A stretch of 64,000 bases of DNA from the NCBI RefSeq assembly GCF_000498355.1, contig NZ_AVSV01000029.1, forward strand, positions 181,098 to 245,097, given 5' to 3'. This document shows, one piece after another, positions 45,207 to 53,190 of the stretch. Every line of letters begins with the position of its first letter. Positions within the stretch are counted from its first letter, which is position 1. The position numbers were made by a program, and so were the translations under genes. The notes beneath the pieces are model-generated. The model had not been told where the DNA came from and ran no database searches. It worked only from the letters and a program-made list of their open reading frames with translations. Source of the stretch: Clostridium sp. Ade.TY (GTDB lineage Bacteria; Bacillota; Clostridia; Clostridiales; Clostridiaceae).

Positions 45207-46226
45207 TTATCTATTTACACTTCCCAATGTTTTATTGTTAATTAAATTCAGTATTTCTTCTTCTCTAGCTAAACTAACATCACCAATTTGTGCATGCTTT
45301 AAAACGGCAGCTGCAACTCCAAATTCAACAATATCACATTTATCCTTGATGCCTTTTTCTAGCATTTTTGCAATAACACCTGATGCAAACGCATCTCCAC
45401 CACCAATTCTTGAAAGCATTTGGAATTCATATTTAGGAGATTTATAAATTACTCCATCTGAATATAAAACGCCTGTTAATGAATGCATATTTGATGTGTC
45501 AGCTATTCTTAGTGTAGTTGCTAAATTTTTTACTCCTAATTCGTTAATCATATAGCTAAACTTATCTTTTAAAATTTCATCCGTAATTTTTTCTTTTGCA
45601 GGATCTAAAAATTTAAATTCATTTGGATTTTTTGTAAGCCATCCAAAACATAAGTAACTATCTTTAACTATTGGAGTTAATATATCTAAAAATTCTTTAT
45701 AATCTTTAAATAATTTTGCTCTATAATTTAAATCTACACTTATTTTTATTCCTCTTTTTTTTGCTTCATCAACAACTGCTTTTCCTAAAACTCTTGTCTT
45801 TTCACCAAGCCCAAAAGTTATTCCTGAAACATGTAATAATTCTACATCTTCAAATATTTTTTCAAAATCTAAATCTTCAACCTCAAGTTCAGTAATTGAT
45901 GAATTAGCCCTATCATATATTACATTGGCACTTCTTGCTCCATACCCTTCTTCGTAGTAATATATTCCAAGTCTATCCCCCTTGAATATAATATTATCAC
46001 AATTAACCCCATGAGACATAAGAAAGGCTTTGGCTGAGATTCCGATAGTATTATTCGGTACTGCTGATATTATATTTGTATTTACTCCTAAGCTTTCAAG
46101 ACCTACCGCTACGTTAGCTTCTGCTCCTCCAAAACATATATCAAAACTATTTGTTTGATCTAATCTTAAGTTGTTTGGAGGCGTTAATCTCATTAATAAT
46201 TCTCCTAACACTAAAACCTTTCCCAT
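45207..46226 (-). CDS. kdgK: 2-keto-3-deoxygluconate kinase (PfkB family)
   Basis: This protein of about 339 residues has the PfkB signatures: GELLMRLTPP at the start, FGGAEANVAVGLESLG, and the catalytic GGGDAFASG near the C-terminus. It phosphorylates 2-keto-3-deoxygluconate (KDG) to KDPG for the adjacent aldolase. I use the ATG at 46224-46226, 8 bases after GAGGT; the longer frame begins inside this ribosome site. It lies 4 bases after the aldolase gene, so translation is probably coupled. Confidence 0.9.
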   Translation of the reverse strand: MGKVLVLGELLMRLTPPNNLRLDQTNSFDICFGGAEANVAVGLESLGVNTNIISAVPNNTIGISAKAFLMSHGVNCDNIIFKGDRLGIYYYEEGYGARSANVIYDRANSSITELEVEDLDFEKIFEDVELLHVSGITFGLGEKTRVLGKAVVDEAKKRGIKISVDLNYRAKLFKDYKEFLDILTPIVKDSYLCFGWLTKNPNEFKFLDPAKEKITDEILKDKFSYMINELGVKNLATTLRIADTSNMHSLTGVLYSDGVIYKSPKYEFQMLSRIGGGDAFASGVIAKMLEKGIKDKCDIVEFGVAAAVLKHAQIGDVSLAREEEILNLINNKTLGSVNR

Positions 46227-46230
46227 TTTT

Positions 46231-46872
46231 TTATACCTCACACTTCCTTATATCTTTAACTAATTTAATATACTTCTCTGTTTCTTTTTTAACTTTTTCT
46301 GGATCACTTAATTTTGTTATAGCACTACCTATACTAACAATTTCAGCTCCATTTTTAAACCATTCCCCAATATTATCGTAAGATACTCCACCAGATACCA
46401 TTACTCCTATATCTTTTATAGGGCCTTTAATATCTTTTATTATTGAAGGTTTATAAGCTGATCCTGGGAATAATTTTATAACATCTACTCCACATTCTCT
46501 AGCTTCAACAATTTCTCTTATTGTAAAACAGCCTGGTATATATGGAACCCCATATCTATTACACATTATAGCTGTTTCTTTATTAAAACTAGGACTTACA
46601 ATAAACTCTGCACCTTTTAATATTGCAAATCTTGCTGTTTCAGCATCTAATACTGTACCTGCTCCAATTAAAACATCATCACTTTTATTAGCTGTTAATT
46701 CCTTTAGTACTTCATCAGCATCTTTTATAGTAAAAGTTACTTCTATAATTTTGCATCCACCTTCTATAGATGCTTTCGCTACTTCAATTCCTTCTTTTGC
46801 TGTATCAGTTCTTAAAACTAATACAAAAGCTTCTTTTCCTATAGTAGCTAATTTATTAATTTTTTTAATCAT
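46231..46872 (-). CDS. eda: KDPG/KHG aldolase
   Basis: This 213-residue class I aldolase has E44 in IIEVTFTI, GAGTVLD, PGCFT and the Schiff-base lysine K133 in VIKLFPG. It splits 2-keto-3-deoxy-6-phosphogluconate into pyruvate and glyceraldehyde 3-phosphate, the last step of the uronate route encoded here. Only 1 base separates it from kduD. Confidence 0.93.
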   Translation of the reverse strand: MIKKINKLATIGKEAFVLVLRTDTAKEGIEVAKASIEGGCKIIEVTFTIKDADEVLKELTANKSDDVLIGAGTVLDAETARFAILKGAEFIVSPSFNKETAIMCNRYGVPYIPGCFTIREIVEARECGVDVIKLFPGSAYKPSIIKDIKGPIKDIGVMVSGGVSYDNIGEWFKNGAEIVSIGSAITKLSDPEKVKKETEKYIKLVKDIRKCEV

Positions 46873-46873
46873 A

Positions 46874-47653
46874 CTATCTTACAAGCCATCCGCCATCTAC
46901 TGCGATAACGTGTCCATTTATGTAGTCTGATGCCTTACTTGATAAGAATACTACAGTTCCCATAAGGTCTGAAACTTCTCCCCATCTTTCAGCTGGAATT
47001 CTTCCTAATATTTCAGCATTTCTCTTTTCATCAGCTCTGATTGGTGCAGTGTTTGCAGTTTTAATATATCCAGGTGCAATAGCATTAATTTGTACATTGT
47101 GAGGTGCTAATTCATTAGCAAAAGCACGAGTTATTCCAACTACTCCATGTTTAGAAGCTGTATATGGTGGTACAAACTTACCGCCTTGGAATGATAACAT
47201 TGAAGCTATGTTTATTATTTTTCCATGAGCTTGTTCTACCATTACTTCAGCTACTCTTCTTGAAAGATAATATACAGCATTTAAGTTAATATTCATAACT
47301 GCTTCAAAATCTTCATCTTTGTACTCAAGAAGTGGTGCTCTTCTGATAGTTCCTGCATTATTAACTAATATATCAATTTTTCCATATACATCTAAACAAG
47401 TTTTAACAACTTCTTCTCTAGTATCCTTTTTAGTTAAGTCACCTTTAACGAAGATTATCTTTCTTCCTGCTGCTTCAACTAATTCTTTTACTTCTTCTAC
47501 ATTATCATCAAATGTAGTTACTAATAAGTCTGCTCCTGCTTTTGCTAATGCTTCAGCATAAGCCATTCCTAGTCCTGTATTTCCTCCAGTAACTATTGCT
47601 ACCTTACCATTTAAATTGAAAAAATCTAATGAAAAATCTTGTAAATTACTCAT
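46874..47653 (-). CDS. kduD: 2-deoxy-D-gluconate 3-dehydrogenase (SDR family)
   Basis: This 259-residue short-chain dehydrogenase has the NAD-binding TGGNTGLGMAYAEAL, NNAGTIRR, catalytic Ser and Y-x3-K in PPYTASKHG, and INAIAPGYIKTANTAP as in KduD. It reduces 2,5-diketo-3-deoxygluconate (DKII) to 2-keto-3-deoxygluconate. GGAGGGG precedes the ATG. It sits between the YajC-like gene and the aldolase in the operon. Confidence 0.93.
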   Translation of the reverse strand: MSNLQDFSLDFFNLNGKVAIVTGGNTGLGMAYAEALAKAGADLLVTTFDDNVEEVKELVEAAGRKIIFVKGDLTKKDTREEVVKTCLDVYGKIDILVNNAGTIRRAPLLEYKDEDFEAVMNINLNAVYYLSRRVAEVMVEQAHGKIINIASMLSFQGGKFVPPYTASKHGVVGITRAFANELAPHNVQINAIAPGYIKTANTAPIRADEKRNAEILGRIPAERWGEVSDLMGTVVFLSSKASDYINGHVIAVDGGWLVR

Positions 47654-47668
47654 ATATGTTCCCCTCCA

Positions 47669-47947
47669 CTATTCTTTTAAAGATCCAATAATGCTTGCTT
47701 TATCAATTTCAATTATTACATCTTTTGCTATTTCTAGCTTTATTATGTTTTTATTCATTCCTTTTATTCTTCCATAAATGCCTGATATAGTTACAACTTT
47801 ATCATTTATTTTTAAAGAAGAGAGAGACTTTTCTCTCTCTTCCTCATTTTTAGCCATTTTCTTTTTATTAAGTATAGGGCTTATTAAAAGCACTACTACA
47901 GGATAAAGTCCAAGAAGTATTATTAATATCCAAATTGCCTTATCCAT
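47669..47947 (-). CDS. YajC-like membrane protein embedded in the PTS operon
   Basis: This 92-residue protein has one N-terminal membrane helix (AIWILIILLGLYPVVVLLI) and a YajC-type cytoplasmic domain (LKINDKVVTISGIYGRIKGMNKNIIKLEIA). YajC is the accessory subunit of SecDF. Here it is an operon-specific copy, and similar YajC-like genes occur in streptococcal hyaluronate PTS operons, as I recall. The ATG at 47945-47947 begins 5 bases after the IIA stop codon. The nearest purine-rich site (AAAGGA) is 15 bases away, so translation may be coupled to IIA. A role in inserting the IIC/IID subunits is a hypothesis. Confidence 0.78.
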   Translation of the reverse strand: MDKAIWILIILLGLYPVVVLLISPILNKKKMAKNEEEREKSLSSLKINDKVVTISGIYGRIKGMNKNIIKLEIAKDVIIEIDKASIIGSLKE

Positions 47948-47952
47948 AATAA

Positions 47953-48363
47953 TTAAGCAATATCCTTTCTGCACATAACAGTTGCCATGTCTTTAAGGCC
48001 TTCTAATGAAGAGTCTATTACTGCTTTAATATCTTCATCTGATTCTATAACTAATGTTTTCATTACAATATCAAGGATACATCCAACTGATACTCCACCA
48101 ATAACATATTGATCTTCGCTTCCTTCATTTAAAAGAACTTCTCTTGATGTTATTTGGAAAGGTGCACCTCCAGTTATATCTGCAAAAATTATTAACTTTT
48201 CATGCTCTTTAACATATGAATTAACTATTTCAGTGAATCTTTCATGAGCTAATTCTTCATTTAAATTGATTGCATCAATTCCTTCATCAACTCCAGTTAA
48301 TAACTTTATAGTTGATTTTATTCCTGATCCATATTCTCCGTGTCCTACAATTAAAATCTTCAT
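47953..48363 (-). CDS. PTS system mannose-family IIA component
   Basis: This 136-residue protein has the phosphorylated histidine H8 in LIVGHGEYGSGI, FADITGGAPFQ and GGVSVGCILD, all typical of EIIA-Man. It carries phosphate from HPr to IIB. The ATG at 48361-48363 follows GAGG by 8 bases; the longer frame starts in the ribosome site. Confidence 0.92.
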   Translation of the reverse strand: MKILIVGHGEYGSGIKSTIKLLTGVDEGIDAINLNEELAHERFTEIVNSYVKEHEKLIIFADITGGAPFQITSREVLLNEGSEDQYVIGGVSVGCILDIVMKTLVIESDEDIKAVIDSSLEGLKDMATVMCRKDIA

Positions 48364-48409
48364 TTTACATAACCTCACTAAACTTTATCCTAATTTTTAT
48401 TTTTATTTT

Positions 48410-49222
48410 TTATCCAATTATTCCAAGTACTGATCCAACTACACCAATAACTATTGTTAAAGCTACTACGTGGTAAGTTGTCCATTTACGTTTCTTGATT
48501 AAGTAGAATACTAACATTGTAAATAATGCTGGTAATAATGCTGGTGCTATTTTGTCTATCATTTCTTGAATAGCAACTATTTTTTCTTTTCCATCTGGCA
48601 TTGCTGCTGCATACTTAATTGGTACACCTATTTTTACGAATGAAACTGCAAGTCCTGAGATAACAGTTACACCAATCATACTAGCGATTTTTGAGATTTC
48701 TCCCATTTTTTCACTTAATGTTTCTATAACGCTTGTACCTAATTTGTATCCCCATAAACCGGTTAACAACTTAATAGTTAATAGTATTCCGTTCATTGCT
48801 AAGAAGAATAGTATTGGTCCTGCAACTAATCCATCTTGAGCAAGTGATGCTGCAATTGTTGAGAATAATGGTGCTAAACAGAATTGTGATAATGAATCAC
48901 CTATACCTGATAATGGTCCCATTAAGGCCATTTTTATACCTCTTATTTCATCACTTGGTGTACCTGCTTCAAGCATAACTAAGTGTAAACTTGTGATGAA
49001 TGGTAAAAAGTGTGGATTTGAATTAAAGAATTCTATATTTTCATCTAATGTATTTTTTAATCCATCCTCATTATTTTTATATATTTTCTTTAAGGCTGGA
49101 TACATAACGTTTGCATATCCAAGTCCTTGATAGTTACCATAGTTAAATCCGTTTTGTAAAAAGTATGATCTTAAAGATACTTTTACATAATCACTCTTTT
49201 TTAATACCCCTTTAGATGCCAT
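48410..49222 (-). CDS. PTS system mannose-family IID component
   Basis: This protein of about 270 residues begins MASKGVLKKSDYVKVSLRS and has FNYGNYQGLGYANVMYPALKK, FLPFITSLHLVMLE, GPLSGIGDSL and C-terminal membrane helices. It is the IID half of the transport channel. The chosen ATG (49220-49222) lies 11 bases after AGGAGG and overlaps the end of IIC by 11 bases, indicating coupled translation. An AAACCGGTTA sequence inside (48756-48765) resembles the LacI operator. Confidence 0.92.
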   Translation of the reverse strand: MASKGVLKKSDYVKVSLRSYFLQNGFNYGNYQGLGYANVMYPALKKIYKNNEDGLKNTLDENIEFFNSNPHFLPFITSLHLVMLEAGTPSDEIRGIKMALMGPLSGIGDSLSQFCLAPLFSTIAASLAQDGLVAGPILFFLAMNGILLTIKLLTGLWGYKLGTSVIETLSEKMGEISKIASMIGVTVISGLAVSFVKIGVPIKYAAAMPDGKEKIVAIQEMIDKIAPALLPALFTMLVFYLIKKRKWTTYHVVALTIVIGVVGSVLGIIG

Positions 49223-50006
49223 CTTCAAACACAACCTCCTCATCATCATTTCCATCGTTTGAGTTTCCGTTGCCTTTAGTTCTATAGAACTCCATTAAAG
49301 CAAACATTGTTCCAACGAATGCAACTCCCATTACTGGTAATTGTAAGTAAGCTACTGCTATATATCCTAGTAATACAAATGGTATAAGTTCTTTCTTTGC
49401 CATAACTGTTAAAATCATTGCAAAACCTACTGCTGGTAACATTTTACCTGCAACTGATAATCCTGTAATAAGCCATGCTGGTATAAGCTCGATAACCATC
49501 TTTAATCCTTCTGCGCTATAAGCTCCAGCGAATCCAATAATAAATCCAACTACTGCAAATACTACTACTGTTGCGTTTGCAGCTACTCTAAATTGACCAA
49601 ATTTCTTTTTATCTAATCCTTTTTTTGCATATGAAGTTAATCCTGTTGCAAAAGTATAAGTTGCTGTAATTAAGAATTGGAATGCTACTGCGAATGGGAA
49701 TGATAATGCAAGTGCAGTTGCTGTATCCATTCCAGCTCCTTTCATTGTGATAGCCATAATTGTACCAACAATTCCAGGTCCCATTGGGTTTGGTGGCACT
49801 GTTCCACCTGCTCCAACTCCGAATCCCATAAATGCAAGTTCACCAACAGCTCCCATTGCAAGTCCAGTTGGTATGTCACCTAAAATAATACCTACTCCAA
49901 ATGATAAAATGATACAACGATTTGTATAAATACCTAATAGCATACCTGATAGACAAAATGCTGTCCATAATCCTATCAACGTACATTGAATAATTGATAT
50001 TTCCAT
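49212..50006 (-). CDS. PTS system mannose-family IIC component
   Basis: This 264-residue integral membrane protein has the IIC-Man features: an N-terminal helix, GDIPTGLAMGAVGELAFMG, GAGGTVPPNPMGPGIVGTI and several further helices, ending in an acidic cytoplasmic tail. It forms the sugar channel with IID. AGGAGGG precedes the ATG. A stem-loop (50037-50070) separates it from the IIB gene and may set different expression levels. Confidence 0.92.
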   Translation of the reverse strand: MEISIIQCTLIGLWTAFCLSGMLLGIYTNRCIILSFGVGIILGDIPTGLAMGAVGELAFMGFGVGAGGTVPPNPMGPGIVGTIMAITMKGAGMDTATALALSFPFAVAFQFLITATYTFATGLTSYAKKGLDKKKFGQFRVAANATVVVFAVVGFIIGFAGAYSAEGLKMVIELIPAWLITGLSVAGKMLPAVGFAMILTVMAKKELIPFVLLGYIAVAYLQLPVMGVAFVGTMFALMEFYRTKGNGNSNDGNDDEEVVFEDGI

Positions 50007-50036
50007 TATATATACCCTCCTATTTAATTTATATAT

Positions 50037-50070
50037 AACCTCCTAAAATCTCTTTTAGGAGGATTTTTAC
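50037..50070. other. Intercistronic stem-loop between PTS IIB and IIC genes
   Basis: CCTCCTAAAA (50039-50048) and TTTTAGGAGG (50053-50062) form a perfect 10-bp stem with a 4-base loop. On the minus (operon) strand no T-run follows, so it looks more like an RNA processing or stability element than a terminator. Confidence 0.7.
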
Positions 50071-50077
50071 TTAAAAA

Positions 50078-50572
50078 TTAATCTAAATATTTTGTTATAT
50101 CAACTTGAACAGCTCCGTCATTACCTGAAGGTGTAGTTTTTGTATTAAACTTAATTCCATATTTTTCTGATAATTCTTTAATTGCAGCTTTATCTTCTTT
50201 ACCTAAGTATATAGAACGAGTTACTTGCTCTTTTCCTTCTCCGTTATGTATGTTTCCTAAGTTTATTTCTTTAACTGGAACTCCTCCAGCAATTAATTTT
50301 AATGCATCACTTGGTGTTTTACATACTATAAATATTTTTTGTTTAGGTGATGCTTTAAATATAATTTCACATGTATGCTCTATTGAGAAAAATCTCATAG
50401 CTACTGATTTAGGTACAACTGTTTTCATTAGTGTTTGTTGAATTTTATCTTGACTAGCTTCATCGTTTGCAACTATTACAGTATTAACTCCTAAAGCGTT
50501 TAACCACATTTGACCTTGTCCGTGGATTAATCTCTCGTCAACTCTCATCATTTCAATATTAGGTGTATTCAT
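50078..50572 (-). CDS. PTS system mannose-family IIB component
   Basis: This 164-residue protein has the active-site histidine H17 in RVDERLIHGQGQMW, VIVANDEASQD, PKSVAMRFFSI and GGVPVKEINLGNIH, as in IIB-Man/Sor. It transfers phosphate to the incoming amino-sugar disaccharide. The ATG at 50570-50572 has AAAGGAGAGG upstream; the longer frame would begin in front of that site. It lies 14 bases after the ugl gene. Confidence 0.92.
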   Translation of the reverse strand: MNTPNIEMMRVDERLIHGQGQMWLNALGVNTVIVANDEASQDKIQQTLMKTVVPKSVAMRFFSIEHTCEIIFKASPKQKIFIVCKTPSDALKLIAGGVPVKEINLGNIHNGEGKEQVTRSIYLGKEDKAAIKELSEKYGIKFNTKTTPSGNDGAVQVDITKYLD

Positions 50573-50586
50573 ATTAACCTCTCCTT

Positions 50587-51777
50587 TTACCAATATAATT
50601 CCCAATCTTTATAAAATCTCATTAATGCTTCTAAGTAATAATAGTCTCCCCATATATTACCTTCGTCTACACCTTTACCTGAATGCCATGAGTAAACTCC
50701 GTGTAATAAGACCGGTTTTCCTTCTCCAACTTCTTTATTTGTATATTTATCCATTAGAGTTCTTAGTATATTGTGCATTGCATATTTATATACTTCTTTA
50801 TCTTCATCTACTTCTGGAAGATATTTATTCATTTCATGCATACCACATACTGCAATTGCTGCTGCTGATGAATCTCTTGATTGATCATCTCCATCACCAA
50901 AAATTAAATCCCAGTAACAAATATTATCTTGTGGTAATCTATTTAAGAAATAGTTTGTCATTCCTTTGTATAAATTAAATGCATGAGTATTTTTTGTACT
51001 TCTATAATTTAGTGGTATTCCATATATACCCCAAGCTTGTCCTCTAGCCCAAGCTGAACTATCATTATAACCTTGTCTAGTTACTCCTTTTACTGGTTCT
51101 CCAGTTTCTGGATTCATATAGAAAGTGTGGAATGCTGAAGCATCATCTCTTATAACATAGTTACATGAAGTTTCAAAATGAGTTTCTGCAATATTTCTAT
51201 ATTTACTATCCTTAGTTACATCTGTCGCCCAATATAATAATGGAATATTTAGTAAACAATCTATTATAAATCTATAATGATCTTTGTTTCCAAGTTCTCC
51301 CCAAGCTTGAATAAATCCACCTGGTTCTTGATATCTTCCAATTAATTTATTTGCAGCTTTTATTGATGCTTCTTTTGCAACTTCTGAACCTGTTAATTTA
51401 TATGCACTAACACATGATAGTGAATAAAGGAATCCTAAATCATGGTGATCTATTTCTATATCTTTATCTACCCTATTTTTAAATGATAAAACATTTTTTT
51501 CTGCTAACTCTCTATATTTATTATCTCCTGTATACTCATAAGCAAGCCATAATAATCCTGTCCAGAAACCATCTGTCCATTCTATATTCTCAATTATTGG
51601 ATATATGTTATTTTTAGTTGCTGAGTATGGAAACTTATCTTTAAAATAATTCATATTAGCATCAATTTGTTTAATAACGTTTTCTATAGCAGTTTTAACC
51701 TCTTCTTTAGTTAAAAGTTTTGTATTTAAAAACTCTTCTCTTTTTTTAATTCTCTCTACATTTATACTTTTAATCAT
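50587..51777 (-). CDS. ugl: Unsaturated glucuronyl hydrolase (GH88)
   Basis: This 396-residue protein matches GH88: D113 in HHDLGFLYS and D173 in IIDCLLNIP align with the catalytic pair of the family, with ARGQAWGIYGIPLNYR and WHSGKGVDEGNIWGDYYYLEALMR near the C-terminus. It hydrates the 4,5-unsaturated uronic acid at the non-reducing end of hyaluronan/chondroitin/heparin disaccharides, releasing the uronate and a phosphorylated hexosamine. It lacks a signal peptide, in line with PTS uptake first. AGGAG precedes the ATG. Confidence 0.94.
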   Translation of the reverse strand: MIKSINVERIKKREEFLNTKLLTKEEVKTAIENVIKQIDANMNYFKDKFPYSATKNNIYPIIENIEWTDGFWTGLLWLAYEYTGDNKYRELAEKNVLSFKNRVDKDIEIDHHDLGFLYSLSCVSAYKLTGSEVAKEASIKAANKLIGRYQEPGGFIQAWGELGNKDHYRFIIDCLLNIPLLYWATDVTKDSKYRNIAETHFETSCNYVIRDDASAFHTFYMNPETGEPVKGVTRQGYNDSSAWARGQAWGIYGIPLNYRSTKNTHAFNLYKGMTNYFLNRLPQDNICYWDLIFGDGDDQSRDSSAAAIAVCGMHEMNKYLPEVDEDKEVYKYAMHNILRTLMDKYTNKEVGEGKPVLLHGVYSWHSGKGVDEGNIWGDYYYLEALMRFYKDWELYW

Positions 51778-51800
51778 ATATATCTCCTAAAGTTTACTTA

Positions 51801-52631
51801 CTATCTAAGTACGTCCATTTTTACTTCGTCCATATCTGTGAATGTTTGGTTTTCTCCACACATTCCCCATATGAATGTATAATCACTTGTTCCAACTCCT
51901 GAATGAATTGACCAACTTGGTGATATTATAGCTTGTTCACCTTTTACTACTAAGTGTCTAGTTTCTGTTGGTTCTCCCATGAAGTGGAATACTCTTGTAT
52001 CATCTTCCATATCAAAGTAGAAGTAAACTTCCATTCTTCTTTCATGAGTGTGACATGGCATTGTGTTCCAAGCACTTCCTTCTTCAAGTACTGTCATTCC
52101 CATTAATAATTGACAGCTTTCACATACATTTGGATGAACATATTGATATATTGTTCTCTTATTAAGTGTTTTACTATCTCCAAGTTTAACTGGATTTGCT
52201 TTTTCTATTTCTATTTTTACTGTTTTGTACTCTTTGTGAGCTGGTACTGAGTTTAAGTAAAGTTTTGCTGGATCTTCTGGATTAACTGATTTGAATTTTA
52301 CTTCTTTATTTCCTTTTCCAACATATAATCCATCTCTTCTATTTAATGTGTATTCAACACCATCAATTGTTACTATTGCAGGTCCGCCTATATTTATTAG
52401 TCCAAGTTCTCTTCTTTCTAAGAAATAGTCAACTCCCATTCCTTTACCAGCTTCTAATGTAAGCTCTTTGAAAACCGGTTTAATACCTCCAAATATAATT
52501 CTATCTACATGGCTATAAGTTAATTTTATTTCATCATCTACGAAAATTTCTTCTACTAAGTAATGTTTTCTTAACTCCTCTGTAGTATATTTTTTTGAAT
52601 CCTCTGGATGATTTGCATATCTATATTCCAT
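51801..52631 (-). CDS. kduI: 5-keto-4-deoxyuronate isomerase
   Basis: This 276-residue protein is near the usual length of about 278. It has the cupin zinc ligands H194, H196 and E201 in MPCHTHERRMEVYFYF and a C-terminal SWSIHSGVGT. It converts 4-deoxy-L-threo-5-hexosulose uronate (DKI) to DKII, the substrate of KduD. AGGAGGG precedes the ATG. It is the first gene of the operon, directly behind the repressor sites. An AAACCGGTTT palindrome lies inside its coding region (52472-52481). Confidence 0.95.
   Translation of the reverse strand: MEYRYANHPEDSKKYTTEELRKHYLVEEIFVDDEIKLTYSHVDRIIFGGIKPVFKELTLEAGKGMGVDYFLERRELGLINIGGPAIVTIDGVEYTLNRRDGLYVGKGNKEVKFKSVNPEDPAKLYLNSVPAHKEYKTVKIEIEKANPVKLGDSKTLNKRTIYQYVHPNVCESCQLLMGMTVLEEGSAWNTMPCHTHERRMEVYFYFDMEDDTRVFHFMGEPTETRHLVVKGEQAIISPSWSIHSGVGTSDYTFIWGMCGENQTFTDMDEVKMDVLR
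52472..52481. promoter_or_regulatory. Possible auxiliary LacI operator within kduI
   Basis: AAACCGGTTT is a perfect palindrome matching AAAYCGRTTT with one changed central base. It lies about 190-200 bases from the promoter-proximal pair, a distance compatible with DNA looping. Confidence 0.35.
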
Positions 52632-52659
52632 AATACCCTCCTACAAACTACTTATTGGT

Positions 52660-52683
52660 AAACCGATTTTTGAAAACCGATTT
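52660..52683. promoter_or_regulatory. Tandem LacI-family operators of the kduI operon
   Basis: Two copies of AAACCGATTT (52660-52669 and 52674-52683), 14 bases centre to centre, lie between the -10 box and the kduI ribosome site. Bound repressor would block the start of transcription. Confidence 0.72.
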
Positions 52684-52700
52684 ACTTATCTTATGAGTTT

Positions 52701-52729
52701 ATTATATTTATTATTGAAAAGGTTGTCAA
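52701..52729 (-). promoter_or_regulatory. Sigma-A promoter of the kduI-ugl-PTS-kduD-eda-kdgK operon
   Basis: On the minus strand TTGACA (52729-52724), 17 bases, then TATAAT (52706-52701): both hexamers match consensus exactly. The start of transcription is expected at about 52694. Confidence 0.85.
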
Positions 52730-53124
52730 TATGTTTCTCGCATTTATTTTTAAGATTTCGTCATTATTTTTATTAAGTATATTGTATATATTTCAATAAT
52801 CTAGTATTTACATATCAAATCTTTAATTAGAGCCTATATTTTATTAAAATTTATTTAAATATTTATATTTATGATATTAATTTTTATATCAACAAATTAC
52901 TAAAAAGATTATAAAAAACTACATAAAGGAAGAAATTATATATCATTTATATATCTTTATAGAATATTTTAAAGTTCTATTTTAACTTTATTAAATACAT
53001 CTTTATTTTTTCTTTATATTCTTCACTTTCTTTAAAGTAGACTCTACTTTCTCCAATAAGAAATCTATACCTTATACATTATATATAAAAATGAAACTTC
53101 ATTTAAAACATCTATTTAATTACA
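52730..53124. other. Gene-free stretch between the kdu promoter and the adhE terminator
   Basis: This A/T-rich spacer contains no ORF with a ribosome site. A 33-codon open stretch without a start (52977-53078, minus strand) is the only coding-like feature. Confidence 0.5.
52977..53078 (-). pseudogene. Possible C-terminal coding remnant
   Basis: On the minus strand this reads CIRYRFLIGESRVYFKESEE and continues with a Lys-rich end to a TAG. The charge pattern looks protein-like, but there is no start codon or ribosome site, and I recognise no family. It could be chance. Confidence 0.25.
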
Positions 53125-53168
53125 ATAAAAAAGAGATTACTTAAAATTAATTAGTAATCTCTTTTTTT
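53125..53168 (-). terminator. Terminator of adhE
   Basis: AAAAAAGAGATTAC and GTAATCTCTTTTTT form a perfect stem about 25 bases after the stop codon. Confidence 0.82.
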
Positions 53169-53190
53169 AAATTATTTATGTATTTTTAAA

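Noticed and set aside
52665..52690. A CcpA cre site at the kduI promoter
   Set aside because: TTTGAAAACCGATTTAC resembles cre, but the CG is one base out of register with the consensus. The repeated AAACCGATTT fits a LacI-family specific operator better.
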